Of a stretch of DNA of 64,000 bases, positions 43,820-54,680 are shown in pieces. Under the pieces are notes generated by a model that saw nothing but the letters and a program-made list of their open reading frames with translations, ran no database searches and was not told the DNA's origin. A program made the translations under genes and the position numbers. This DNA is from Icerya purchasi. Its lineage: Eukaryota; Arthropoda; Insecta; Hemiptera; Monophlebidae. The stretch spans positions 184,170,106 to 184,234,105 of the forward strand of contig CM077115.1 of assembly GCA_039619475.1 (NCBI GenBank). The letters run 5' to 3'. The stretch's first letter is position 1; every line of letters starts with the position of its first letter.

Positions 43820-44450
43820 AAAAGGTGGTCTGACAAGAAAGAAACGGCCTCTCCGCTCTCAATAGTATCGTTCGATTTGTGGTAAATTGTAAATCTTTAC
43901 TTCCCAATCTCTAACGCCCCTCTTAAAAGGTATAGAGGTACATACATCGTAAAAACTGCAACAGTGCATATGTATCCGAAAATAGCGACTACGCACGTTA
44001 TTTTGTCTATATTAGATCATGAAGTATTTCACTACAACATCATTACGGTTTTTAAGCTTTAAACAGTTATTTTGGTTTTGAAAACCATCTGCGATGCACT
44101 CTAAACGGGTAGATCTACTATTGAAGAAATTTTCCAAATATCATAATTTTAAAACTGTGAGTAATTAAAATATTCCGATACAATTTGCATGTTATTCATA
44201 TACGTAGTATATCTAGGAGTGTAATCGTAGAAGGATTCTGAAAATAACTTCCTCCCCTGTGAAAACTTACAGAAATATCCTATAAACAAATAAACCTTCT
44301 TCAGTTTAATTTCACTTTTTTTTGCTGATTAATTAATTATTCTTTAATTACTTTATAACAATAACGCGCTAAACGGCAAGATAAAACGGATCTTCAAAAA
44401 CATTTAAAATTTTAAAAACCCCTTTCTAAAAGTAACGTGCCAAACAACTG
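43820..44450. other. Intronic AT-rich sequence
   Basis: No feature recognised apart from the flanking repeats. Confidence 0.4.
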
Positions 44451-44454
44451 ACTC

Positions 44455-44870
44455 CATTAATAGGAAAGAAGTCCACTCTAAATCTAAAGCTGAAACGATC
44501 TGTCTACTTGATGGTCATAGCGCCGTTATGGAGGTATGGACTTGAGTTATATGGGAACTCTAGTAAAAGCAATCTTTTACAGATCCAAAGGCAACAGTCA
44601 ATTATTCTCCGAACAATCTCACGTCAGCTCCAAAGTATGTCTCTAACTTAACCTTACATAATAATCTAGATATTCCATATGTTAAAGCAGTGCACGTCGA
44701 ACAGTATCGAACATTCTTTGAAAAATTAAAATTAAATACTAACCCGAACATAAATAGAATGTATATTAATACTCTTCCGGATAATCCAAGACGAAGGCTT
44801 AAGAGCAGGAAATGGTGCCGCGACGCCCTTCCTATCACTTAATAGCATTTATAACTTAAATTATTCAGTA
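44455..44870 (+). pseudogene. Jockey-like LINE RT C-terminal fragment
   Basis: The plus strand reads KSTLNLKLKRSVYLMVIAPL, then WRYGLELYGNSSKSNLLQIQ and RQQSIILRTISRQ, followed after frame changes by a decayed NLDIPYVKAVHVEQYRTFFE block (44660-44720). This is the conserved C-terminal pattern of Jockey-type LINEs. No RNase H follows. The segment 44890-45300, ending in (TAA)n at 45282-45301, may be its 3' UTR but this is not certain. Confidence 0.65.
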
Positions 44871-45393
44871 ATATAGAAATATTTAACTCGTTACTTGCAT
44901 AAGGAACATATTTGCTGTAACGTAGTTATGATAATGTTGATCATTTACTCGGAATAGCTTCTAATAGTACTCTATGGGCAATGCATAACCGCATCTGTCG
45001 CCATAGTGTGGGCTATAAGCTTTATAATTTCCTGATCTCCTGTGGGCTGTACTTAAGTGCATTTGCTGCCATGGTGTCCAGGTGCTATATGAAATACTTA
45101 ACCACCAAGTCGCATTGTCGCCGTCGGTACCGGATCCTGATATTATACATTTCCTAGCACATTCTCATAGCAAAATTGGTATCTCCGACCTAATTTTCTC
45201 GTTGGACGGATTGACCTGATTTATTTGGTAAGCTAAAGTGGAAGTTACTGGCGCTGTTTATGGCCTCTTAAAGCCGGTACAGTGGATAATAATAATAATA
45301 ATTTTGAAAAAAAAGTAACGTGTTTTGTATATATATATTAAATTGTGTTTCAAAATTTCGGAAATATTAAATGTAATACTGCTAACACTACAT

Positions 45394-45669
45394 ATATTTC
45401 ACAAAGCTATTAATTCACAATAATATGCCAAACACGAATAATAAAATGTATTATAAAATTATATAAAAAACACAAATCATATTAAAAATATTAAAAAACA
45501 TCGACTAGTTATAACGAATTATCGTCATTATCAAGACAGTAATTCGTTGAAACTAGACGGTGTTTTTTAATATTTTTTAATATGATTTGTGTTTTTTATT
45601 TAATTTTATAATACATTTTATTATTCGTGTTCGGCATATTATTATGAATTAATAACTTCGTGAAATATA
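45394..45669. repeat. Long palindrome (276 bp), foldback MITE
   Basis: Two arms of about 125 bases are inverse copies with few mismatches. Left ATATTTCACAAAGCTATTAA pairs with the inverse of the right end, ATATTTCACGAAGTTATTAA. The internal block CGAATAATAAAATGTATTAT is identical in both. A short loop lies at about 45522-45539. The element sits 80 bases upstream of a transporter exon. It shows no coding sequence. Confidence 0.85.
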
Positions 45670-45750
45670 AATATTCAAATGCACTCTAACGTTCTACTGT
45701 TTTATTTAAATTTAGGAATATATTGTAAGTTTCGAATAATTTTCATTCAG

Positions 45751-46043
45751 GTTTAACTATTACATCTTTAATTTACGTTAGCGAGATTGCGCACAAAAAC
45801 TACAGAGCGATGTTTCTATCGTTTATGGGAGTCTTCGGAGGTTTGGGAACATTTCTGATCAGCATACTAGCTTCATTTCTCGATTGGCGGGGTTGTGCGG
45901 CGGTCTTTACCTGTATTTTTGTTTTGGTCACACTGTCGGTAATTTTCTACATTCCGGAGACACCATTCTGGTTGATAAATTTCCGAACCGGAAAAACTGC
46001 TCTGGCCAAGCAAAATCTGGAAAAATTGAATTTAAATAAACAG
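45751..46043 (+). CDS. Sugar transporter exon (helices 4-6 and central loop start)
   Basis: The second recognised exon has acceptor TTTTCATTCAG (AG 45749-45750) and donor CAG/GTATAA (GT at 46044). It reads ITSLIYVSEIAHKNYRAMFL, where Y-x-SEIA corresponds to the conserved helix-4/5 loop of the family. Helix-forming SFMGVFGGLGTFLISILASF and VFTCIFVLVTLSVIFYIPET follow. PETPFWLI is the PESPRWL motif after helix 6. The exon ends in the charged intracellular loop in phase 0. It joins to 51255 after a 5.2-kb intron holding LINE-B copy 2 and a Tc1-like element. Confidence 0.92.
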
Positions 46044-46370
46044 GTATAAAAATGCGTATTTTTTAAAACGTTCGCAAAACAACCTTCTCACTACACTATT
46101 CGATAATTAGAGGAGAAATGTCTAATATTTTAAAAGTCTAACGTTATCTGACAAATTTTAAAACCAACGGATATAAAATTTTTCCCAGTTTATCGAGGGG
46201 GCAAACGCGTATTCTGGTACGAGGAAAAATCAAGTTAACATAAAATTAAATAAATAAACGGGAAAATATTAGGTTTGTTTAATAATTGATGGAGATAAAG
46301 ACGGGCAAAACTAAATATCACGGCATTAATTCTTTTTATAATAAGACATTAACAATATTTATATTTTTAA

Positions 46371-48003
46371 ATGCAAAAGAAACGCCAGTCCTGGACATCT
46401 TTTGTCTCTTCTATTACAAAAGATACACCCAGCACCGTTATGTGGAAAAGAATTAAGTCTCTTAATGGAGCCTCGAATCATTCTTTGACTCCTGCGTTAC
46501 TCATGAATGGCTCGCTGATTAAAGAAGAGTCTGACGTTGCGAGAGTCTTTGCGCTTCATTTTAAAAATTCCTCGTCGTCCTCCTTATATGATCTTTCCTT
46601 TGCGGCCATGAAACTAACCGTGGAACAACAAACAATATATTTTAATTGCGACGAAAATGATCCTTTAAATCTTCCTTTTACAATCCATGAGTTAAATTAT
46701 CAACTAAACAGCAACATAAGGAATAGCGCACCTGGAGTTGATTCCATACATTCCTTTATGCTCAAACATCTTCCTACATCTGCTAGAGCTCTGCATCTAC
46801 AACCAAATTTGGTCTTCTGGTTTTATCCCACAATCCTTAAAAGCAACTCTCCTTATCCCGATTGTCAAGTCGAACAAAGACCCCTTCCTTCCTCAAAGCT
46901 ATAGACCCATCTCGTTGATCTCAGTCCTTTCTAAGGTAATCCAGAAAATGGTGAACCGACGCCTCTATTTCTATCTTGAATCCAAGGAAATTCTTTCTCC
47001 AATCCAAGCAGGCGGCCGAAAATATAAATCTGCACTCGTTCATCTTCTTAGCCTACAGAGGCAAATCCTAACAGCCCACAGTAGATCACAGCACCTCTAC
47101 TCGATATTTTTTGACATAGAGAAAGCTTACAACCACATATGGCGATATGGAGTGCTTAAAAAGCTGAAGAACGCCGGAATTAGCGGTAATATGGGCAATT
47201 TTATCCAGAGCTTCCTCATTGATAGAACTATTCAAGTAAGAATAGGCCCTTCAGTATCTTCATCCTTCACGGCTGAAAATGGAATTCCACAGGGTTTGCC
47301 TTTAAGCGTAACCTTGTTTATCCTTTATATAAACGATATATCAGAGTGCATAAAGCCGCCGGTAACAGCCCGTTTGTTCATTGATGACCTTAACATATCT
47401 CTTCCCTCAAACTTCCCCGCTAATGCGATGTCTGTCCTACAGTCAACGATCAATAGATTACAAAACTGGGCGGAAAAGAATGGCTTGGATTACTCATCCT
47501 CAAAAATTGCATGTGTCCAATTCCTAAAGAGGCGTCATCCTATTTCTAATCCTGATATCACCCTCTACCTAAAACATGTACCTATCCCATTCATTCCTTC
47601 CATAAAGAAAGATTATCGTGGACTCCACACATGTCTATCTTTGAAATCCTTGTCCATCTTGAAATGTTTATTCAACCACAAGTACAATATAGATCCATAA
47701 TTGCTGTTATCAGTACACAAAGTCCTTATCCTAAGTAAACTGTCATACGGTTGTCAGGTGTATTCTTCTGGTAATAAAACTCTTCTAAAATCTATCGATC
47801 CTATCCATAATACTTTTTTACGTATCGAACTTTCCCTTCGTTGGGCGTTTGTGCTTTGGTGGGCCTTCCTCCTTTATCTGTTATTCGCGATTATCTCACC
47901 TTTCGAGATTCTTTTCGTTATTCCTTACCAGATCAATTTTCCACCAGTAACTTCCAAATCCCATTCCCATCCTTTCCTGGCGATCCATTGGTCAAGGCTT
48001 TAA
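46371..48003 (+). pseudogene. LINE-B reverse transcriptase
   Basis: The region before the RT (46371-46750) has SWTSFVSSITKDTPSTVMWK and NSAPGVDSIHSFML. The frame shifts near 46750-46850. In the second frame follow the blocks LIPIVKSNKDP, YRPISLISVLSKVIQKM, FFDIEKAYNHIWRYGVLKKL (motif A), GIPQGLPLSVTLFILYINDI (motif B), ARLFIDDLNISL (FIDD as motif C) and GLDYSSSKIACVQFLKR (thumb). A stop at 47698-47700 splits the thumb, which continues as LILSKLSYGCQVYSS. Confidence 0.85.
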
Positions 48004-48191
48004 CTTTTCTTTCTAAGGTAGGCATAAATTGGAGCGACCACCATGTTAATTCGACCGCTATAGTGCCCTGGATTCATGTCTCAACATCTATAAACATATC
48101 CTTAGCAGATCCTTTAAGAACATCTAACCTTTCTATACCCATGTCTTAAGTAGTATCAAATAAACTTGTCTCCTTCCCTAACTACATTCAC

Positions 48192-49010
48192 ATGTACACA
48201 GACGCAGCTAAAGCGAGTCCTACTAATTCGCCTTCACCAACTGCATGCGCTTATGAAATTGGAGGTGTAATGTACACCGAGCACCTAAACGACTACTGCT
48301 CTACTTTAGAGGCAGAAATGTTTGGGATCCTTCTTTGTCTTGAGACATATTCTTCCAACCCAGCGTCTCAAAATGCCCTTCTTATTACAGATTCACTTCA
48401 ATCTATCAAAGCCATCCAGAGCCCAGACAGTTGCAACTCTCTACTAATTAAAATAAAAAACCTCCTATTCCAATTTTCACGATCTGAAGTATATGTCACA
48501 TTCTTATGGATCCCTGGCCATGCTGGGTTTCCCGGCAATGAGCGGGTTGACTTGACTGCTAAGGCAACTCTATCTAGCCCGATGTCGTTTAACGCTGTAT
48601 TGCCTCGATTGGGGTCATCAGTCTTTCTGATGCACTTTGCTGAAGAGTGGAGCAAACTATGGTCAGAACAAACGACCTGGCTCAGGTCCATAAAGTCGAA
48701 CACCGACCTATAGTGGCCGCCGTTCCCCGTTTCACGTAGGAATTTCTCGATCCTATCAAGACTGCGTCTGGGGCACACTGCACTGTCACACAATTACGTC
48801 TTTGAAGGAGCTCCCTCTCCGTCCACTTGTCTTCTGTGCGGGTTCATGGCCTCGTCAACCGTAGAGCATCTGCTGAAGTGGTGCCGGCATACTTTCCGTG
48901 CTTCTAGTCATACCTCATCCCACCGTCTGCTTTCGAACTACCCGGACTGTGTTCGAGTAGTGTTGATTTTGCAGCATCGAACAGACTGCACCGCCTTCTG
49001 TAATTTCCAG
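48192..49010 (+). pseudogene. LINE-B RNase H and C-terminal cysteine region
   Basis: RNase H starts YTDAAKASP (first aspartate) and continues with LEAEMFGILL (glutamate), LLITDSLQSIKAI (second aspartate) and FLWIPGHAGFPGNERVDLTA (histidine and last aspartate). After a stop at 48711 the frame changes. RLRLGHTALSHNYVFEGAPS and CLLCGFMASSTVEHLLKWC (48765-48885) give a C-x2-C...H-x4-C finger, the usual end of this LINE type. All RNase H catalytic positions are present. Confidence 0.82.
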
Positions 49011-49194
49011 TGAGTCTAGGTGCCGTAATAGCCCAGGTAGTTACACACGGCGCCTAGATTTATATTTGTAAATTTATTAGAAAAAAAAAAAAAAAAAAAT
49101 GCAATGATGAAATTTGCTTTTTTTATTAGAATCTAAGCAATAATATATTAAGCCACGTTGACCATCACTCCAATCATTTCAGAATTTGTATGTT

Positions 49195-49690
49195 TAAATT
49201 ATTTTTCAAAATGTAGGCCCTTTAATTTTAAAATTTTGGGGATCTCGTATTTTTTCTGTATTTTAGCGATTGAAATACATCATTTAAAAAAAAAAAAAAG
49301 TGACCTTCCAGCTACCATGGAAAGGGTTGTGGACTTTTGTTTAGTTTCTGGGGTTACCGCTTCAAGTGTGTATTTTCATAAATTTTGGTCCCTTAATATT
49401 AAAATTTTTCGAATTTTTTATTTTCCCCATATTCTGGAGACCTTGGTGTACAGGTTTAAAAGAAAATGAATACCATAACTCATATGGAGCCGGCTGTGGA
49501 TTTTTTTAAAAATTTGTTCTTAAAACTTGATTTTTACGGTTTTTGAAATTTGTGGCCTTTAATTTTAAAACTTTGAGGGTCTTATAATTTTCTTATGATC
49601 TGACGAAGAAAATACGTCGATTGAAAAAAAAATTAACTCTCTAGTTACTATAGAATGGTCTGTGCGATTTTTTTTTCTAGCAGATTTATA
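49195..49690. repeat. Degenerate tandem repeat, three units of about 170 bases
   Basis: Similar phrases recur in order at about 49213, 49390 and 49555: a CCTTTAATTTTAAAATTTT-like start, a TCTTATAATTTT-like block, an A-run and then an ATGG...CTGTGGA/CTGTGCGAT block followed by a T-run. Units are diverged and have indels. It lies between LINE-B and the Tc1 element in the transporter intron. Confidence 0.5.
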
Positions 49691-49700
49691 TAATAGATAT

Positions 49701-51010
49701 ACAGTGAATGACATTAATCTTTGAACAGTGGGGATCGGAATGAAAATGCACAAAAAATGAAAGAAGAAATGGTATATTCTGAATTTTTTAGGCGAATAAC
49801 AAAACGGAGAATCTCTTACACGTGTACAGAAACAAAAATTAAACACAGCGTCGATTACGAAGAACACAAAAATAGCGAAATCACACGTTCCGTTAATCGT
49901 TGAACAGATTCCAAATCACGGAAAAATTCTTCCATATAGGACAGCAAAAGGGATCTTAATATTTCGTATGACCATCTTTGGCCTCCACAATCGTTTTAAG
50001 CCGTCGCGGCATGGAAAAAACCAACTGCTCTAGGTAATGTACCGGAATCTTTGCCTATTCTTCTTCTAGACGATCTTCCAATACATGCTTGTTCGAGACC
50101 GGCCTCTCTCGAATTTTTCGGCCCAAATAATCACACAGGTGCTCAATTGGGTTACAGTCTGGGGACTGTGGCGGCGTTTTGAGGACCTCCGGGGAATTGT
50201 ATAACAGACATTCACACGTACAATAAGCCGTAGTCGTTATCCTGGTACAAGCGAAAGGAACTTAGGATTCCCAACTTCTCCGCACTGGGGCGTAGATTCT
50301 TTTTTAGGATCTCTTTGTACAAAACCGCATCCATATTCCCGGAGATAAACTCCAATGCACCAACGTCATTTGCGGCAAAACAACCTCATACTTTAATATT
50401 GCCGCCACCATGTTTTATGGAGGCAGTTAAGTTTTTACTCTCCAGTTCTGTATTGGGTATACGTTATACTTTGACTTTCCCATCACTGCCAAATAAGTTG
50501 AACTTCGATTCATCCGTAAAATGGACATCACGCTAAAACGTTTCCGGTTCGAATTTATACTTTTTTGCGAACTCGAGACGCTTTTGTTTGTTCGTTGCAC
50601 TAATGTGTAGGGTTTCCTATGAGCCGTTCGCGAAAAGTAGCCTATCCTTTTCACCGCTTGGCGTGTAGTTGCGGTCGAAATTATTACACCCGTTTTTTGG
50701 GCTAGTTCACGATTTAATTGCGGTGCGCTTATTTGCGTAGTTTTTACGGTTTGTCGCTTGATCCAGCGTTCATCGGTCTCAGTTAATTTTCTCGGTTGTC
50801 CATTTTGCGAAATTAAATGGATGCGTTTTTCTTGTTTGAAGCGCCATAAAATCACGTACATGGTGGTTCGCCGAATATTTAGTAACTTCGATATTTGACC
50901 CCCTGCTAAACCTTCCTTATAGTTCGAAATTAGAGTTTACGGACCGCAAGAGGGGTATATAGGCCTTTGCACGACATTCTTTCGTATATATCAAGCATAC
51001 TTTTTTGAAT
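49701..51010 (-). pseudogene. Tc1-like transposon with decayed transposase
   Basis: The left end TACAGTGAATGACATTAATC, then TTTGAACAGT, resembles a Tc1-type terminus. A related GTTAATCGTTGAACAG lies 180 bases inside, as in IR/DR elements. The minus-strand transposase begins in the HTH region with YKEGLAGGQISKLLNIRRTT (about 50940-50870). It continues GQPRKLTETDERWIKRQTVK, ISAPQLNRELAQKTGVIIST and RIGYFSRTAHRKP (50800-50630), then a FTDESKFNLFGSDGK-like first catalytic block near 50500 after a frame change. GCFAANDVGALEFI (50380) and a YQDND block near 50240 follow, with a PPQSPD...PIEH-like remnant near 50150. Several frameshifts disable it. I could not locate the right terminus. Confidence 0.8.
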
Positions 51011-51254
51011 CGTGACGAATCTACATCATTTCACAGCGAAATCTCTTCCTGTATTCTATGTTTCAAAAGCACACTCTGTTCGTAACATATAGGACCCCCC
51101 CCCCCCGCATTTGTTCTTCGTAATTCTACCGTATAATAATTATTTAAACTTTACTAATTACCGAAATTTCGATATTACCAATCACAGTTTTGAATAGTAG
51201 AGTGCGGATCGCATTGTAGCAAGCTTTACTAATTTACACTGGTAATTTGTGTAG

Positions 51255-51998
51255 GTAGTGGAAGAAGAGTGGGCTATATTAATGCAGAAATTTCAGAACA
51301 AAACAGTAAGTGGAGAGCGCAGTAAGGCGCAATGGTCGTTTTTTGATCCGATCGTATACAAGCCAACCGCTCTGTTATTGTGCTTGATATTTTGCCAACA
51401 AATGACCGGATCGTTTGCCGTTTTGTATTACGCTAAAAATATTATTTCGTTAATTAGCCCTACGATATTCAGAAATTACGATAATGCCATCTTCATTTTA
51501 TTCGGAACTGTTCGATTCGTTTCGAACGTTATGGGCTGCATTATGGCGAAAAAAGTGGGAAGAAGAGTTTTATTAATCGGATCGGCTTGCGGTATGGCTG
51601 TTCCGTGTTTACTGTTGATTACGCTATTAAGCGGTTGCCTGACGGTTGGCTATGCCGACGAGATTTGCTTGGCGTTATTTATGTGCTTCATTTTCGCTAC
51701 CGGATGCGGAGTACTGATCATACCGTGGACTATAAGCCCGGAACTGTTACCGCCGATGTTGAAAGGAATCGGCTCGTCAGTTATGATCGGCTATAGTTAT
51801 CTAGTTTCTTCGATCTATAGTCAACGATTAGTGTACATACTGAACGAAGCCGATATACCGTACGCATTTGTCTTATTCGCCGCATTTTGCATTCTACTAT
51901 CACTATTTACTTTCTTCTTCATACCGGAAACATTCGGAAAAGGTATTCACGAAATAAACGACATGTTCCGAAAAAAATCAAGCGCTCGTGTAAAATAG
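51255..51998 (+). CDS. Sugar transporter terminal exon (C-terminal six helices)
   Basis: The last exon has acceptor TTTGTGTAG (AG 51253-51254) and stop TAG at 51996-51998. It begins VVEEEWAILMQKFQ, the end of the central loop. Helix 7 has CLIFCQQMTGSFAVLYYAKN, the QQxxG...YY signature of sugar-binding helix 7. VMGCIMAKKVGRRVLLIGSA holds the second-half G-R-R loop. WTISPELLPPMLKG matches the S-E-x-x-P loop. The end is FFFIPETFGKGIHEINDMFR, matching the PETKGKTLEEI motif. Six hydrophobic segments are visible. The three joined exons give about 400 residues, against 450-500 for the family, so only the N-terminus is missing. The frame is fully open, so I treat the gene as functional. Confidence 0.93.
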   Translation, partial: VVEEEWAILMQKFQNKTVSGERSKAQWSFFDPIVYKPTALLLCLIFCQQMTGSFAVLYYAKNIISLISPTIFRNYDNAIFILFGTVRFVSNVMGCIMAKKVGRRVLLIGSACGMAVPCLLLITLLSGCLTVGYADEICLALFMCFIFATGCGVLIIPWTISPELLPPMLKGIGSSVMIGYSYLVSSIYSQRLVYILNEADIPYAFVLFAAFCILLSLFTFFFIPETFGKGIHEINDMFRKKSSARVK

Positions 51999-52101
51999 TT
52001 CGCTTCCTACCGTCCGTAATTCGGCACGGCAGAATATTTACTTTACGCGTTGACATTATTTTTGCGATAAGGATTTTCTAATTTTATTTTAAAAATATAA
52101 A

Positions 52102-52107
52102 AATAAA
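52102..52107 (+). terminator. Polyadenylation signal of the sugar transporter
   Basis: AATAAA lies 104 bases after the stop codon of the last transporter exon, a usual distance for an insect 3' UTR. Confidence 0.6.
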
Positions 52108-53214
52108 CATTTAATACCGAACAAATCCGTCTTCTTTATTCTTCAATCTTTCGATTGGGCTGATCAATCATCCGAAAAGTTCGTTACTTAGAATCGTTCT
52201 GCTTCTAAATGATACCGATTATAACTTCACTCAATTTTTAACCGGACATGGAAATAATGGTGTCTATGTGAAACGATTTAAAATTGCTGAAACAGACATC
52301 TGTATATTGCTTTCATTCGATTTTCGAATGCAATAAGTTTAAAAACGAAAGAGAAAAACGGAAAATAATAAAAAAACCAATAACCGAAATACATAAAAAA
52401 AACTTTTTTAATTTGATCAGCTTTGTCAACCATGTAATGAATAACAAAACAAAACACATCAACAACAAATAATAACAGTAACAATCGGAAACTCTGGCTG
52501 AAAAACCGCAAGGTACAGCGGAGTAAATAAATAAATAAATAAATAAATAAAAAAAATAAAAATAAAAAAAAGTCTGTTTCGAGAAAAAAAAGAAATGAAT
52601 AAAAATTACATGTTTTTTTCTTTTCTTTTCCCAATGATCTTTTTTACAGCGTCTATTATTTATTATTCTTTTTATTGTTGTTTCATTTTTCATTTACATT
52701 GTTTTCCTCGTTCATTGCTTCTAGGTTTTTCGTGAATTGCTCTTGATCTTCGTATTTTACTTCGTTATTTTCCAGGTTTTATCCGTTTCGCTTTACTCTT
52801 TGTTTCTTTTTGCATATTCGATTCCTGTATCTATGTCAAACTACAATATAAACTATTCGAATATCTCTCTTTATCACCGAGCATTTTCCAGGTGTATATT
52901 TTCTGGGTGTTTTGAAAATTTGCTTCCTATTATCTTTTTATTTGCGATACAAAAGAGTTTATGAACTTTTCTTCTTGTTTGTTTCTCTTAAAGACACACA
53001 TTTTCTTGTACATTCGTTATCCTTCTTTTCTCCAACGAACGCGTTTCAATTTCTTAGTATAATTCGGTTGTCTTCGTCTTCTACATAGCTTATGGCTTGG
53101 TCCGATTGCTCTTATAGTTCTTCCACTTCTTGGACGCTACAACTGCTGGTCGGCATGTATACATACATATATACTGTTGTTGTTGTGGGTTTCAAATTCG
53201 GTTTTACTTAGAAA
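52108..53214. other. Intergenic low-complexity sequence
   Basis: Contains a (TAAA)n tract followed by an A-rich run (52527-52572), read on the other strand as a T-rich artefact frame. The rest is T-rich with no gene recognised. Confidence 0.45.
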
Positions 53215-53745
53215 TATTCTAGCGTTAAATTGATAAAATGTTTTTTTACAAAAAAGTAAATACCGATACTTGAAGGTTTATTATAAAAATTTAAAAATGC
53301 CCTAAAAAGTAAAAAATAATTTCTCCCGATAATAAAATATATATCAGAGTGATATAACTTAAGATGATATTATCGTAATTCTTATACAACATTAATACCT
53401 TAATCAGAGTCGGCATCAAATTCATATTAAAATAATAATTAAAAACGCATTAAATGTTCATTAAATTGTTCCTAGATATTGTAATATGAATTTGATGCTG
53501 ACTCTGATTAAGGTATTAATGTTGTATAAGAATTACGATATCACCATTTAAGTGTTATATCACTCTGATATATATTTTTATCGAATAATTATTTTTTACT
53601 TTTTAGTGCATTTTTGTTCAACTATTTTTAACTTTCTAGTGCATTTTTAAATTTTTATAATAAACCTCGAAGTCGGTATTTACTTTTTGTAAAAAAACAT
53701 ATTATTTTACAATTTTTAGCGTTATATTTGAATTGTTTTCTTGCT
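53215..53745. mobile_element. Foldback element copy 2, long palindrome
   Basis: The two arms mirror each other around about 53465 for about 240 bases each side. Examples of paired blocks are TTTTTTTACAAAAAAGTAAA (left, near 53240) with TTTACTTTTTGTAAAAAAA (right, near 53680), GAAGGTTTATTATAAAAAT with ATTTTTATAATAAACCTCG, and CGTAATTCTTATACAACATT with AATGTTGTATAAGAATTACG. The centre has CAAATTCATATTAAAATAAT opposite a block containing ATATGAATTTG. There is no coding region. This is the least interrupted copy of the family seen at 29935-32848. Confidence 0.85.
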
Positions 53746-54075
53746 AAAAATCAATTTTTTTCACATTATTCTCCATACTTTATACATAAAAAAAATCGAT
53801 TTCTTTATTTTGAACTACATTTCCACGACGAAAACATCAAAAGCTACAGTTCCACGGTAATTTGGCAAATAATCATGAATGAAAAACATCCAAAAAGCTT
53901 CAATTTCTCGCATTATTAAGGATAACTCAAAAACTACTGGTCAGATCTTGATCAAATTTACACGGGACCACATGAGAAGCACCAGCTTTCAAAAAAATTG
54001 ATTTCTTTATTTTGAACTGCACTTCCACGGTAAAAACATCAAAAGCTACATTTCCATGGTAATTTGGCAAATTTA
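53746..54075. repeat. Repeat sequence flanking the foldback element, with internal duplication
   Basis: A 76-base unit starting ATTTCTTTATTTTGAACT and ending GGTAATTTGGCAAAT occurs at about 53798-53871 and again at 53999-54072. The inverse of this unit borders the left arm of copy 1 at 29950-30040, so it belongs to the same repeat family. Between the units lies a block (53885-53985) that recurs at 55145-55250. Confidence 0.7.
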
Positions 54076-54680
54076 TAGTATTTTGAGACGGATTCGGCAT
54101 TTCTTACGGCCTTTGTCAACGTTGTCCGAGCTAGAAAATAATATTTGGCAATAATCATTAACTTCTCGGCGGTCTCGGCAGCGGGCAAAAGCGGCATGGT
54201 TGTCAAAGACGCTTTCTCGGCTAAAAAATCGAAGGATCCCGGCACAGATGTTCTGACCGCTGCGCCGGGATAGCGAACTGGTTTCTATGCGGGTGGCCGA
54301 AAAGCGGAGATGGAGCCTTTGCTGGCGGTATAGGCGTTTGAAATGCGTACCGAGCTATGTTGAGCCGGCAGAAGTTTTTTGACAAAAAACCCGAAAAGGA
54401 ATACCGGCAGGGTAATCGCCGCTAAATAAAAATTAACGACTAACTTTCTAAATAGATCTTTCGGCGGTGTTTTGTATAATAAATATTTTTGTGTAAAATT
54501 AGTCGTTTTAGCGAAAAGCAAGAGGACATCGAGCGATCCCCGCCAGACACATTTGAGTCTCTCGCAAGAGTCTTAGGCTGAACGTCGTCGAGGCTAGATT
54601 GCCTCAAGCAACTCGTCGCGTTGTCGTTTTGAAAATCGTACGCGCTCTGCCGCACGCGTTTCTCGTAGAAAATTTTTCAA
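54076..54680 (-). pseudogene. GC-richer, coding-like minus-strand island, unrecognised
   Basis: This island stands out by higher G/C content and by a minus-strand frame running from about 54521 to 54039 with only one stop (about 54285). Pieces are VVNFYLAAITLPVFLFGFF (hydrophobic), SNAYTASKGSISAF, GSFDFLAEKASLTTMPLLPA and AETAEKLM. Y-T-A-S-K resembles the Y-x-x-x-K motif of short-chain dehydrogenases, but the preceding Rossmann region is not seen, so this is only a hint. It may be an exon pair of a host gene, a processed pseudogene or part of a repeat. Confidence 0.35.

Larger units (their letters stand above)
46371..49099 (+). mobile_element. LINE-B copy 2, 5'-truncated, in the transporter intron
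   Basis: This copy carries RT, RNase H and the C-terminal cysteine region, then a 3' UTR and A19 (49081-49099). ATGCAA occurs at both edges (46371-46376 and 49099-49104) and may be a short target duplication. The endonuclease is missing. Three main coding blocks are separated by single frameshifts, so decay is moderate. The GIPQGLPLSVTLF motif and RNase H suggest the I-type group. Confidence 0.82.

Noticed and set aside
49195..49690. CRISPR array.
   Set aside because: Units are long, diverged and have no unique spacers. The context is eukaryotic.
51096..51110. C-run as a functional G-quadruplex or telomere-like site.
   Set aside because: A single homopolymer run without repeated G/C blocks. 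Likely slippage.
52278..52693. Minus-strand frames rich in F, L and Y as membrane proteins.
   Set aside because: They arise from the A-rich/TAAA tract read on the other strand.
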